From the NCBI RefSeq assembly GCF_034258515.1, contig NZ_CP139438.1:868001-932000 (forward strand): DNA of 64,000 nucleotides, read 5' to 3'. Made by a program: the position numbers and the translations under genes. The stretch comes from Pseudarthrobacter oxydans. GTDB lineage: Bacteria > Actinomycetota > Actinomycetes > Actinomycetales > Micrococcaceae. The notes under the pieces are model-generated. The model ran no database searches and was not told the DNA's origin. It was given only the letters and a program-made list of their open reading frames with translations. This document shows, piece by piece, positions 36,765-44,850 of this stretch (its first letter is position 1; each line of letters starts with the position of its first letter).

Positions 36765-38075
36765 ATGAAAATCCTTTTCGCCAGCCAGGCAATAGACGGG
36801 CATTTCAATCCCATGACGGGTGTTGCCGTATGCCTCAAAGAACGCGGCCATGAAGTCGCGTGGTACACCGGTCCCGTCTTCAGCCAAAAACTCCGGGAAC
36901 TGGACGTTCCGCTCATGCCTTTCAAGCGGGCCATTGAGCACCGGGCGGACAACCTGTTCGAGCTGTACCCCGAACGCGCCAAGCTCAAAGGCCCGCGGGC
37001 TATCGGGTTCGACGGGGAAAAGATCTTCGCCAGCAACGTCAGCAACTTCTTCGAGGACATCCGCGAACTGGAACAGGACTTCTCCTTTGACGTGGCCGTG
37101 GTTGACAGCTCCATGTTTGTCCACCGCCTCGTCTCGCACCTGATGGGTAAACCGCTGGTGAACTTCGTTGCCATTCCCAACATGGAAAGCGACCCGCAGG
37201 TACCCCCGCTCTTCTTCGGTTTCAAGCCCCCTCGCAACGCGGTGGAGAGATCCGTCCAGGCCGCCGCGGGCGTCCTGTCCGATAAGGTGATTCTCCGGCC
37301 CGCCGGCCTCAGCTACCGCCGCCAGCTTGCCGTTTACGGCCAGAACGTCCCGAAGCGCGGTCGGCTGACGGACGAGCCCTACAAGACTTCAAAGGCAGTG
37401 ATCCAGACCGGGCCGGAAGCGCTGGACTTCCCGCGGCGGAACAGGAATCCCGCGGTGCATTATGTGGGGGCACTCCTGCCCTACAGGCTGCCGGGAACTG
37501 CAGCGCAGGCATCCGGTGATGAGGCGCAGGTGGCGGACCCGTGGCCGCAGTACCCGCGCACGTTGCTGGTGACCCAGGGAACGGTGGACAACGTGGACCA
37601 GGACAAGCTCATTGTTCCGGCGCTGGAGGCGGTAAAGGACATGGACGCTTTGGTGATCGTTGCCACCGGTGGGCGTGGAACAGAAGCCCTCAAGTCCCGC
37701 TACCCGCAGCCCAACATTGTTGTCCGCGATTTCGTGGATTTCGCGAATGTCCTGGATTTCACGGACGTCTTCATTACCAACGGCGGCTTTGGCGGAGTGC
37801 AGCTCAGCCTGTCCAAGGGAGTGCCCATGGTGGTGTCCGGAATCAACGAGGGCAAGAGCGACGTCAACGCCCGGGTGGAGTATGCGGGCGTTGGTATCAG
37901 CCTGAAAACCGAACGGCCCAGACCATCCCGGATCGCCAAAGCAGTGCGCGAAATTCTCTCGGATCCTGCCTGGCGGGCCCGGGCAGGGAACATGCGTGAC
38001 CAGTTTGCCGCCGGGGATCCCGCCGCTGTTGCTGCCGGCGTCGTAGAAAAGGCGGCCGGCCTGCGGGCAGAATGA
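36765..38075 (+). CDS. GT1-type glycosyltransferase (UDP-glycosyltransferase-like)
   Basis: A 436-residue GT-B glycosyltransferase. The N-terminal Rossmann half begins ILFASQAIDGHFNPMTGVAV with the family's His near the start, and the C-terminal nucleotide-binding half has LVTQGTVDN, the acceptor/donor motif FITNGGFGGVQLSLSKGVPM and VSGINEGKSDVNARVEYAGV. These enzymes glycosylate lipids, macrolides or other small molecules. Donor and acceptor are unknown. Stand-alone gene downstream of pcrA. Confidence 0.85.
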   Translation: MKILFASQAIDGHFNPMTGVAVCLKERGHEVAWYTGPVFSQKLRELDVPLMPFKRAIEHRADNLFELYPERAKLKGPRAIGFDGEKIFASNVSNFFEDIRELEQDFSFDVAVVDSSMFVHRLVSHLMGKPLVNFVAIPNMESDPQVPPLFFGFKPPRNAVERSVQAAAGVLSDKVILRPAGLSYRRQLAVYGQNVPKRGRLTDEPYKTSKAVIQTGPEALDFPRRNRNPAVHYVGALLPYRLPGTAAQASGDEAQVADPWPQYPRTLLVTQGTVDNVDQDKLIVPALEAVKDMDALVIVATGGRGTEALKSRYPQPNIVVRDFVDFANVLDFTDVFITNGGFGGVQLSLSKGVPMVVSGINEGKSDVNARVEYAGVGISLKTERPRPSRIAKAVREILSDPAWRARAGNMRDQFAAGDPAAVAAGVVEKAAGLRAE

Positions 38076-38093
38076 AGGCCGCGGTGAAGCATA

Positions 38094-38804
38094 ATGGAGC
38101 CCATGCGACGGACTGTTTGGGGGATGCTCGCCGCCCTTTTCCTGCTGGGTGCCACAGGGTGCGCGGTGACGGTGGAAGACCGCGGGTATGTAGCACCGCC
38201 GCCGCTGCCACCAATGCAACAGCTGGAGCAGGCAGCGCTGGTTGACCCGGAGGACTACTCCGGCGGAGCTGATGGCGTTGTTTCGTTCATCACGGAAGAC
38301 CGAACTGTGGCATGCTCCCTCACGGCTGCCCGCGGGCCGCACATCAACCTCCCTTATGAGCAGAACAGCTTCAGCGACAGCGAAAACAACAAGCTGGCCA
38401 TTGTGCCGGTGGCCCACTGCGAACTGGCCAGGTACCCCAAGCCGCAAACGGAAGACGTGGCAGACGACTGTGCGGCAACGAACCTCGGCTACCTGGGCGG
38501 CGTTGCGCTGCTGACGCCTGACGCCGCAACGTATGGCGAGTGCCGTTCCGGCGTCACACAAATGGAGGCAGCGTACGGCCCCCGGGGCAGCAAGGCAGGA
38601 CCGCTGGCGCAGCTGACTGTCCTGGCGGACGGGAAAATCCTCGAACGCAACGGGCTGCGCTGCTCTGCCTATAACGGCGGCGTAGCGTGCGGAAACGTGT
38701 CCGCAGGGGTCGGTTTCTTCGTGTCGCCGGATCATTACGAACTGATCGCAGGACCGGCCGCAAGCCCCCCGGCGGCGACGGCAGGGGCCTCAAAAACCCC
38801 GTAA
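38094..38804 (+). CDS. Putative lipoprotein
   Basis: A 236-residue protein with a lipoprotein signal (RRTVWGMLAALFLLGATGC; lipobox LGATGC), so it is probably anchored outside the membrane. Several cysteine pairs follow (ACSLTAARG, HCELARYPK, DDCAATNLGY, GECRSGVTQ, LRCSAYNGGVACG), suggesting disulfides. No family is recognised. A second ATG three codons in (38103) is an equally good start. A strong terminator overlaps the stop codon. Confidence 0.7.
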   Translation: MEPMRRTVWGMLAALFLLGATGCAVTVEDRGYVAPPPLPPMQQLEQAALVDPEDYSGGADGVVSFITEDRTVACSLTAARGPHINLPYEQNSFSDSENNKLAIVPVAHCELARYPKPQTEDVADDCAATNLGYLGGVALLTPDAATYGECRSGVTQMEAAYGPRGSKAGPLAQLTVLADGKILERNGLRCSAYNGGVACGNVSAGVGFFVSPDHYELIAGPAASPPAATAGASKTP

Positions 38805-38817
38805 TTCCGGGGTTTTT
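38792..38817 (+). terminator. Intrinsic terminator of the lipoprotein gene
   Basis: AAAAACCCCG (38792-38801) pairs with CGGGGTTTTT (38808-38817), with TAATTC as the loop; the loop holds the stop codon. A T-rich tail is built into the stem. The 210 bp between here and sucC hold no gene. Confidence 0.9.
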
Positions 38818-39027
38818 CTACGCTTCATAGAATAGTGTCCTTACTCACATAAGGGGTAGTCTGGGACGGGCCGGTCCTCCCAAAGGACTAGAGTTCCCAG
38901 TGGAGCATCACGCCGCGTGGCTCGTTTCCGACAGGCCGCCGGTGCGTGCAATTCCGCAGCCCGGTCATCGTCTTGCGATGGTGTCCGACTGTACAGAAAC
39001 TACTTCGACGTAGAAGGACACTAAACC

Positions 39028-40197
39028 GTGGACCTGTTTGAATACCAGGCGCGCGATATGTTCGAGGCGCACGGTGTACCCGTGCTTGCTGGCATCGTGG
39101 CGTACACCCCAGAAGAAGCAAAGGCAGCTGCCGAGAAGATCGGCGGCGTTACTGTCGTTAAAGCACAGGTCAAGGCTGGCGGCCGCGGCAAGGCCGGCGG
39201 CGTCAAGGTGGCAAAGTCCGCGGATGAGGCACTTGAACACGCCACCAACATCCTGGGCATGGACATCAAGGGCCACACCGTCAAAAAGGTGATGATTGCC
39301 CAGGGTGCGGACATTGCCGAGGAGTACTACTTCTCCGTCCTGCTGGACCGGGCCAACCGCAACTACCTGGCCATGTGCTCGGTTGAGGGCGGCATGGAAA
39401 TCGAACAGCTCGCCGTCGAACGCCCCGAGGCGCTCGCCAAGATCGCCATCGACCCCGCCGTGGGCATCGACCAGGCAAAGGCCGACGAAATCGTCGCAGC
39501 CGCAGGCTTCGCTGAGGAACTCCGCGGCAAGGTCGCCGCAGTGATCCTCAAGCTCTGGGACGTCTTCAAGAAGGAAGACGCCACCCTGGTGGAGGTCAAC
39601 CCGCTGGTCAAGACCGGCGCCGGCGAAATCGTCGCCCTCGACGGCAAGGTCTCGCTCGACGAGAACGCCGAGTTCCGCCACGCAAAGCACGCCCTCCTCG
39701 AGGACAAGGACGCTGCTGACCCGCTTGAGGCCAAGGCAAAGGCGCAGGACCTCAACTACGTCAAGCTCGACGGCGAAGTGGGCATCATCGGCAACGGTGC
39801 AGGCCTGGTGATGTCCACCCTGGACGTCGTCGCCTACGCCGGGGAGAACCACGGCAACGTGAAGCCCGCCAACTTCCTGGACATCGGTGGTGGAGCATCC
39901 GCAGAGGTCATGGCCGCCGGCCTGGACGTCATCCTCGGCGATGAGCAGGTCAAGTCCGTCTTCGTGAACGTCTTCGGCGGCATCACCGCCTGTGACGCGG
40001 TAGCCAAGGGCATCGTCGGTGCATTGGCCGAACTGGGCCACTCCGCGAACAAGCCGCTGGTAGTCCGCCTTGACGGCAACAACGTTGAGGAAGGCCGCCG
40101 CATCCTGGTCGAGGCGAACCACCCGCTGGTTACCCTGGCCGCAACCATGGACGAGGGCGCCGACAAGGCAGCCGAGCTCGCCAACGCAGCTAAGTAA
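39028..40197 (+). CDS. sucC: Succinyl-CoA synthetase beta subunit (ADP-forming)
   Basis: A 389-residue ATP-grasp protein: [19 protein letters not shown], the nucleotide-binding [18 protein letters not shown], and the C-terminal CoA-ligase domain [17 protein letters not shown]. With SucD it interconverts succinyl-CoA and succinate in the TCA cycle with ATP/ADP exchange. GTG start with AAGGA upstream. Only 11 bp separate it from sucD. Confidence 0.96.
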   Translation: MDLFEYQARDMFEAHGVPVLAGIVAYTPEEAKAAAEKIGGVTVVKAQVKAGGRGKAGGVKVAKSADEALEHATNILGMDIKGHTVKKVMIAQGADIAEEYYFSVLLDRANRNYLAMCSVEGGMEIEQLAVERPEALAKIAIDPAVGIDQAKADEIVAAAGFAEELRGKVAAVILKLWDVFKKEDATLVEVNPLVKTGAGEIVALDGKVSLDENAEFRHAKHALLEDKDAADPLEAKAKAQDLNYVKLDGEVGIIGNGAGLVMSTLDVVAYAGENHGNVKPANFLDIGGGASAEVMAAGLDVILGDEQVKSVFVNVFGGITACDAVAKGIVGALAELGHSANKPLVVRLDGNNVEEGRRILVEANHPLVTLAATMDEGADKAAELANAAK

Positions 40198-40208
40198 AGG
40201 GACGCACC

Positions 40209-41111
40209 ATGTCTATCTATCTGAACAAGGACTCCAAGGTCATCGTCCAGGGCATCACCGGCGGCGAAGGCACCAAGCACACCGCCCTGATGCTCAAGGC
40301 CGGCACCAACATCGTGGGCGGCGTCAACGCCCGCAAGGCCGGCACCACCGTCCTGCACGGCGACAAGGAAATCACCGTCTTCGGCACCGTCAAGGAAGCC
40401 ATGGCGGAAACCGGCGCTGATGTCTCCATCGTCTTCGTGCCGCCGGCGTTCACCAAGAGCGCCGTGGTCGAAGCCATCGAGGCCGGCATCGGCCTGGTCG
40501 TTGTGATCACCGAAGGCGTGCCGGTCCAGGACTCCGCCGAGTTCTGGGCGCTGGCCCAGTCCAAGGTGGACGCCGACGGCAACCAGGTCACCCGCATCAT
40601 CGGACCGAACTGCCCCGGCATCATCACCCCCGGCGAGGCGCTGGTCGGCATTACCCCGGCCAACATCACGGGCAAGGGTCCCATCGGCCTGGTTTCCAAG
40701 TCCGGAACCCTGACCTACCAGATGATGTACGAACTGCGGGACCTGGGCTTCTCCACCGCCATCGGCATCGGCGGCGACCCCATCATCGGCACCACGCACA
40801 TTGACGCCCTGGCCGCGTTCGAGGCTGACCCCGAGACCAAGGCGATCGTGATGATCGGCGAAATCGGCGGCGACGCCGAAGAGCGTGCAGCCGACTTCAT
40901 CAAGGCCAACGTCACCAAGCCGGTCGTCGGCTACGTTGCAGGCTTCACCGCTCCCGAAGGCAAGACCATGGGCCACGCCGGGGCCATCGTTTCCGGTTCC
41001 GCCGGAACCGCCCAGGCCAAGAAGGAAGCCCTGGAAGCCGCTGGCGTGAAGGTCGGCAAGACGCCGTCCGAAACCGCCAAGCTGCTGCGCGAAGTCTACG
41101 CAGCGCTCTAA
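40209..41111 (+). CDS. sucD: Succinyl-CoA synthetase alpha subunit
   Basis: A 300-residue subunit with CoA-binding [17 protein letters not shown] and the phosphohistidine in [20 protein letters not shown], which carries the phosphate during catalysis. [13 protein letters not shown] and [15 protein letters not shown] are diagnostic. Co-transcribed with sucC; two large hairpins follow. Confidence 0.96.
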   Translation: MSIYLNKDSKVIVQGITGGEGTKHTALMLKAGTNIVGGVNARKAGTTVLHGDKEITVFGTVKEAMAETGADVSIVFVPPAFTKSAVVEAIEAGIGLVVVITEGVPVQDSAEFWALAQSKVDADGNQVTRIIGPNCPGIITPGEALVGITPANITGKGPIGLVSKSGTLTYQMMYELRDLGFSTAIGIGGDPIIGTTHIDALAAFEADPETKAIVMIGEIGGDAEERAADFIKANVTKPVVGYVAGFTAPEGKTMGHAGAIVSGSAGTAQAKKEALEAAGVKVGKTPSETAKLLREVYAAL

Positions 41112-41126
41112 CTCCCAGTAACAAAC

Positions 41127-41187
41127 AACGCGGGGTCACTCCCGGCCCGATCCATCCCCTGGATTGGGCGCGGAGTGACCCCGCGTT
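41127..41187 (+). terminator. Long inverted repeat after sucD
   Basis: Perfect 16-bp arms AACGCGGGGTCACTCC (41127-41142) and GGAGTGACCCCGCGTT (41172-41187) enclose 29 bases. No T-run follows directly. Probably a 3' processing or stabilising hairpin, ahead of the stronger one downstream. Confidence 0.5.
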
Positions 41188-41209
41188 GCTGTTTAACGTG
41201 CGACTTAAC

Positions 41210-41269
41210 GTACGACGGCGAACGGTCGCCTTTCCCAGCGAAAGGTGACCTCCCGTCGTCGTACTTTTT
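41210..41269 (+). terminator. Large terminator hairpin between sucD and the SRPBCC gene
   Basis: An outer stem (GTACGACGGCG at 41210-41220 with CGTCGTCGTAC at 41254-41264, one mismatch) and an inner stem (GGTCGCCTTTC/GAAAGGTGACC, one G-U) are followed by TTTTTG. It should terminate sucCD and may also act on the convergent SRPBCC gene. Confidence 0.75.
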
Positions 41270-41274
41270 GCCTG

Positions 41275-41757
41275 TCAGACCTTGGCTCCGCTGAGGAGTT
41301 CGTCCAGCCGCTCGTAGCCCTCGCTCATGCCGCCTTCCATTCCTGACTGGGCCATCCCGTCCCGCGCCTCCTGGCTTGGGTAGACGGAGTGGCCCCGCAG
41401 GCGGCACCGTCCATTGCCGAGGTCCTCGAAGGTCATGAATTCCAGGCTCACCACGTCCGGGTAGCCGCCGAACTCAAAGGTCTGGATGGCGAATTCGTTC
41501 TCGCGGACCGTGTGGAAGATGCCCCTGAACTCGTAGGGCACCCCTTCGGGCCCGGTGTGCAGGTAGCTGTAGCTGCCGCCGGTCCGGAAATCGTAGTGGT
41601 CGATTTCCATCTTGTAGCCCCGCGGGCCCAGCCACTGGACGATCAGGTCCGGTTCCTTGTGGGCCCGGAAGACGTCCGCGACGGGGAAATCAAACTCGCG
41701 CTCGTAGTCGATGAAGGGGACGCCCTCAGGAACGCTGAGTTTCAGGGAATTACTCAT
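41275..41757 (-). CDS. SRPBCC (AHSA1-like) family protein
   Basis: A 160-residue START/AHSA1-like beta-grip protein: FDFPVADVFRAHKEPDLIVQ, WLGPRGYKMEI, FRTGGSYSYLH and SVYPSQEARDGMAQSGMEGG are typical. Ligand and function unknown. The ATG at 41757 overlaps the upstream ArsR-type gene by 8 bp; AHSA1-like genes paired with an ArsR regulator are common and probably form a self-contained regulatory unit. Confidence 0.85.
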   Translation of the reverse strand: MSNSLKLSVPEGVPFIDYEREFDFPVADVFRAHKEPDLIVQWLGPRGYKMEIDHYDFRTGGSYSYLHTGPEGVPYEFRGIFHTVRENEFAIQTFEFGGYPDVVSLEFMTFEDLGNGRCRLRGHSVYPSQEARDGMAQSGMEGGMSEGYERLDELLSGAKV

Positions 41758-42115
41758 GATGACTCCTTGGAGATGGATCGCTGCTGGCCGCAGCATTTGA
41801 TCTAAGTACGGCGTCGAGGCTCCGGAACTGCCCTTCGCGGACCAGCCTGTACTGGTCGATCCAGGCTGTCAGCGCCTCAAGCCGCGCAGGGTTCAGGTGG
41901 ACGGGCCGGCGCTGCGCATCCCTGGTCCGGGTGACCAGTCCCGCCTGCTCGAGTACCTGGATATGTTTTGAGACCGCCTGCTTGGAGATCTCAAACGGTT
42001 CCGCCAGTTCGTTCACGGTGGCCTGGCCCCGGCTGAGCCGGGCGATGATGCTCCGCCGCACGGGATCGGCCAAGGCCATGAAGGCCGAGTCCAAGGCTGC
42101 GCTTTCGGAGTTCAT
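41750..42115 (-). CDS. ArsR-family transcriptional regulator
   Basis: A 121-residue winged-helix regulator: MALADPVRRSIIARLSRGQA, then VNELAEPFEISKQAVSKHIQ with the recognition helix and VLEQAGLVTRTRD wing. No ArsR metal-binding cysteines (no ELCVCD) are present, which places it in the non-metal subgroup that accompanies SRPBCC genes. Divergently transcribed from the tautomerase gene. Confidence 0.88.
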   Translation of the reverse strand: MNSESAALDSAFMALADPVRRSIIARLSRGQATVNELAEPFEISKQAVSKHIQVLEQAGLVTRTRDAQRRPVHLNPARLEALTAWIDQYRLVREGQFRSLDAVLRSNAAASSDPSPRSHHE

Positions 42116-42240
42116 CAGGTCCCTTCCTTATTCAACCTTTTCTTTTATCAACCTTGAGGTTGTTTAAGTCTATGCCTGTTCCGGCGGCTGTTCAAGATCC
42201 CCAGAGGCGCTCTTGCCGCAGCTTGAACAACTTTGTTAGT

Positions 42241-42263
42241 ATGTCAGTACAAACTTTCAAAGG
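42241..42263 (+). promoter_or_regulatory. Partial copy of the iol/ABC operator box before the tautomerase
   Basis: ATGTCAGTACAAA (42241-42253) is identical to the first 13 bases of the box upstream of iolC, but TTGACA is missing. It lies just before the ribosome-binding site. It may be a regulator site that links the tautomerase to the inositol operon. Confidence 0.55.
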
Positions 42264-42270
42264 AGAGAAA

Positions 42271-42675
42271 GTGCCACTCGTTCGTATCGATGTAAATCTG
42301 GGCCGCAGCCGGGAGGACCTGCAGCAGTTGAGCCGGGGAATCCACGACGCCATCCTTGCTGAATACGGCATCCCGGAGCGCGACTACTTCCACATCCTCA
42401 CCGAGCATCCCGCCGGGCAGATCTTTGCCCAGGATGCCGGACTCGGTTTTGAGCGGACAAGTGGTGTGGTGATGATCCAGATCTTCACCCAGGGCGGACG
42501 GTCGCAGGAGGCAAAGCAGCGCCTCTTTGCCGCCGTGGCGGACAAGCTCGCTGGGGTGGGGATCGCCGGCGAGGACGTGTTCATTGGCTACGTGGAGAAC
42601 ACCGCCGGCGACTGGTCCTTCGGCTTTGGCCGCGCCCAGTACGTTACCGGCGAGCTGGCTGTACCCCGGAAGTAG
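42271..42675 (+). CDS. Tautomerase family protein
   Basis: A 134-residue 4-oxalocrotonate-tautomerase-like protein. Reading from the GTG at 42271, the residue after the initiator is Pro (PLVRIDVNLG), the family's catalytic N-terminal base; AGGAGAG lies a few bases upstream. Conserved segments include RDYFHILTEHPAG and YVENTAGDWSFGFGRAQY. The frame is open upstream to 42154. It precedes the iol operon and carries a related operator box, so a role in isomerising a keto intermediate is conceivable but unproven. Confidence 0.83.
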   Translation: MPLVRIDVNLGRSREDLQQLSRGIHDAILAEYGIPERDYFHILTEHPAGQIFAQDAGLGFERTSGVVMIQIFTQGGRSQEAKQRLFAAVADKLAGVGIAGEDVFIGYVENTAGDWSFGFGRAQYVTGELAVPRK

Positions 42676-42705
42676 GGCGTCGTCTTCTGCTCGCGGGACC
42701 CTTCC

Positions 42706-42723
42706 GGCTCCCCCTGGGGAGCC
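42706..42723 (+). terminator. Hairpin after the tautomerase
   Basis: GGCTCCCC (42706-42713) and GGGGAGCC (42716-42723) form a perfect 8-bp stem with a two-base loop, about 30 bp after the tautomerase stop. No T-run follows; weak terminator or hairpin. Confidence 0.4.
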
Positions 42724-42752
42724 CAAAACTGCCGCTATGGCAACTTGTAAAC

Positions 42753-42780
42753 ATGTCAGTACAAACCTTTGACAGGACAT
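42753..42780 (+). promoter_or_regulatory. Promoter and operator box of the iol operon
   Basis: The 22-base box at 42753-42774 (ATGTCAG, T, ACAAA, CCT, TTGACA) ends in a consensus -35. It shares 18 of 22 bases with the box at 56466-56487 before the sugar ABC transporter. TTGACAGGACAT also matches the promoter at 55370. The -10 is weak (near 42793-42798). iolC starts at 42892. Confidence 0.65.
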
Positions 42781-42891
42781 TGATTCTAGGGCAAAGTAGT
42801 GGGTGTGACCCCGCTCATGGAGGGGCCAGCCAGGCACCGGAGCTCTAGCTGTTTGAGGTAAGAGTTCAAACTAGAAAGGTCCGCAAACACC

Positions 42892-43896
42892 GTGACCCAC
42901 GAACTGCTCACGATCGGGCGCATCAGCGTTGATATCTACCCGAACGACATTGGGGTGGACCTGGAGGACGTGACGTCCTTCGGCAAGTACCTCGGCGGAT
43001 CGCCGTCGAACGTTGCGGTAGCGGCCGCCCGGCATGGCCGCCGGACCGGGGTGATTACCCGTACCGGTGACGACGCTTTCGGCAAGTACCTCCACAGGGA
43101 ACTGAAGAAGTTCAACGTTGACGACGCCTTCGTCACCCCGGTCAGGGAATGGCCCACCGCGGTGACGTTCTGTGCGATCAAGCCGGCTACGGACGAGTTC
43201 CCGCTCTACTTTTACGGGCGTTTCCCTACCGCCCCGGATCTGCAGATCAAGGCCGAAGAGCTTGACCTGGACGCTATCCGCGACGCGCGGATCTTCTGGT
43301 CCACCGTGACCGGCCTGTGCCAGGAGCCCAGCCGAAGCGCGCACATTGCCGCTCATGAGGCCCGCCCGCGCGCCGGCCTCAAGGAAGGCCAGTTCACCAT
43401 CCTGGACCTGGACTATCGGCCCATGTTCTGGGCCTCCGAAGAGGAAGCCCGGGAACAGATCGGCCGGATCCTGCCGCACGTGACCGTGGCCATTGGCAAC
43501 GACAAGGAATGCGCGGTGGCCGTTGGGGAGGGGACGCCTGATGAGCAGGCTGACCGGCTGCTGGCAGCCGGTGTTGAGATTGCCGTCGTGAAGCTTGGCG
43601 CCGAGGGTGTGATGGCCAAGACCCGCACGGAGCGTGTTGTTTCTGCGCCGGTACCGGTGGAAACCGTCAACGGCCTGGGTGCCGGCGATTCCTTCGGCGG
43701 CGCCTTCTGCCACGGCCTGCTCTCGGGCTGGCCGCTTGCCCGGGTCCTGGATTATGCCAACGCCGCAGGTGCGATCGTCGCGTCCCGGCTTTCCTGCGCC
43801 GACGCGATGCCGACGCCGGAGGAGGTCACCTCGCTGCTTGCCGAACGCGGCCGCCTGGTTCCTGGTCAGTTTGCCACCGAAGGAGCAGCGCTGTGA
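42892..43896 (+). CDS. iolC: 5-dehydro-2-deoxygluconokinase
   Basis: A 334-residue PfkB-type kinase that phosphorylates 2-deoxy-5-keto-gluconate in myo-inositol catabolism. The N-terminal substrate motif YLGGSPSNVAVAAAR and the C-terminal ATP/catalytic motif GLGAGDSFGGAFCHG with catalytic Asp are present. GTG start, AGAAAGG upstream. First gene of the iol operon; its stop overlaps the next gene's GTG (GTGA, 43893-43896). Confidence 0.92.
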   Translation: MTHELLTIGRISVDIYPNDIGVDLEDVTSFGKYLGGSPSNVAVAAARHGRRTGVITRTGDDAFGKYLHRELKKFNVDDAFVTPVREWPTAVTFCAIKPATDEFPLYFYGRFPTAPDLQIKAEELDLDAIRDARIFWSTVTGLCQEPSRSAHIAAHEARPRAGLKEGQFTILDLDYRPMFWASEEEAREQIGRILPHVTVAIGNDKECAVAVGEGTPDEQADRLLAAGVEIAVVKLGAEGVMAKTRTERVVSAPVPVETVNGLGAGDSFGGAFCHGLLSGWPLARVLDYANAAGAIVASRLSCADAMPTPEEVTSLLAERGRLVPGQFATEGAAL

Positions 43897-44843
43897 CCCT
43901 CACCCCCCTCGCCTCGAACAATGCCCTGGACGACGACCCCCGCCGTTATGCCCACTTGAGCACCATCCGGCTTGAAGACCCGGACGCCATAGCCCGGGCC
44001 GCGAAGGCGCGGCGCCGCCACCCCGGCCTGAAATACGGCAAGCAGAACTTCATTGTGGCTGCGGACCACCCCGCGCGCGGCGCCCTCGCCGTCGGTTCGG
44101 ATCCCGTGGCCATGGCAGACCGCCGGCAGTTGCTGGACCGGCTGCAGATTGCGCTGGCCAACCCGGCCGTGGACGGTGTGCTTGCCTCGCCGGACATCAT
44201 GGACGACCTGCTCCTGCTGGGTGCGCTGGACGGAAAACTCGTTTTTGGCTCGATGAACCGCGGCGGGCTCGCGGGCCTGGTCAACGAATTCGATGACCGT
44301 TTCACCGGGCACACGGCTGCTGCCCTGGAAGCTCTTGGTGCCGATGGCGGCAAGATGCTGACGCGCATCTGCCTGGGGGACCCGGATACGGTCGTCACCC
44401 TCGAGGCAACGGCCAAGGCCATCGATTCGCTTGCCGAGCGTAAGCTGATCGCCATGGTGGAGCCGTTCCTGTCGGTCCGGGAAAACGGCCGCGTCCGGAA
44501 CGACCTCTCAACGGACGCCGTGATCAAGTCCATCGCCATCGCCGAGGGTCTGGGCTCCACCAGTGCCTACACGTGGATGAAGCTTCCCGTTGTTGCAAAC
44601 ATGGAACGGGTCATGGCAGCTACCACCATGCCCACCGTCCTGCTGGGCGGGGACCCGGACAGCAGCCAGGACGAGGTCTTCGCAAGCTGGCAGGCAGCCC
44701 TCGCGCTGCCCGGGGTGCAGGGTCTCACAGTGGGACGGACCCTCCTGTACCCGGCCGACGGCGATGTTTCCGGCGCCGTTGCCACCGCCGCCTCGCTGCT
44801 GAACCACACCACCCCAAACCGAACCGAAGAAGTATCGGAGTAG
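43893..44843 (+). CDS. Cgl0159-family (beta/alpha)8 aldolase-like enzyme
   Basis: A 316-residue TIM barrel like the Cgl0159 protein of corynebacterial iol clusters. Conserved parts are KYGKQNFIVAADHPARGALA, LLLLGALDGKLVFGSMNRGG, MVEPFLSVRENGRVRNDL and AYTWMKLPVVANMERVMAA, with a Lys near the end of a strand as expected for a class I aldolase. It probably cleaves the phosphorylated product of IolC to DHAP and malonate semialdehyde, in place of IolJ. It sits between iolC and iolD, where other actinobacteria also encode iolB. Confidence 0.78.
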   Translation: MTLTPLASNNALDDDPRRYAHLSTIRLEDPDAIARAAKARRRHPGLKYGKQNFIVAADHPARGALAVGSDPVAMADRRQLLDRLQIALANPAVDGVLASPDIMDDLLLLGALDGKLVFGSMNRGGLAGLVNEFDDRFTGHTAAALEALGADGGKMLTRICLGDPDTVVTLEATAKAIDSLAERKLIAMVEPFLSVRENGRVRNDLSTDAVIKSIAIAEGLGSTSAYTWMKLPVVANMERVMAATTMPTVLLGGDPDSSQDEVFASWQAALALPGVQGLTVGRTLLYPADGDVSGAVATAASLLNHTTPNRTEEVSE

Positions 44844-44850
44844 CCTCCCC

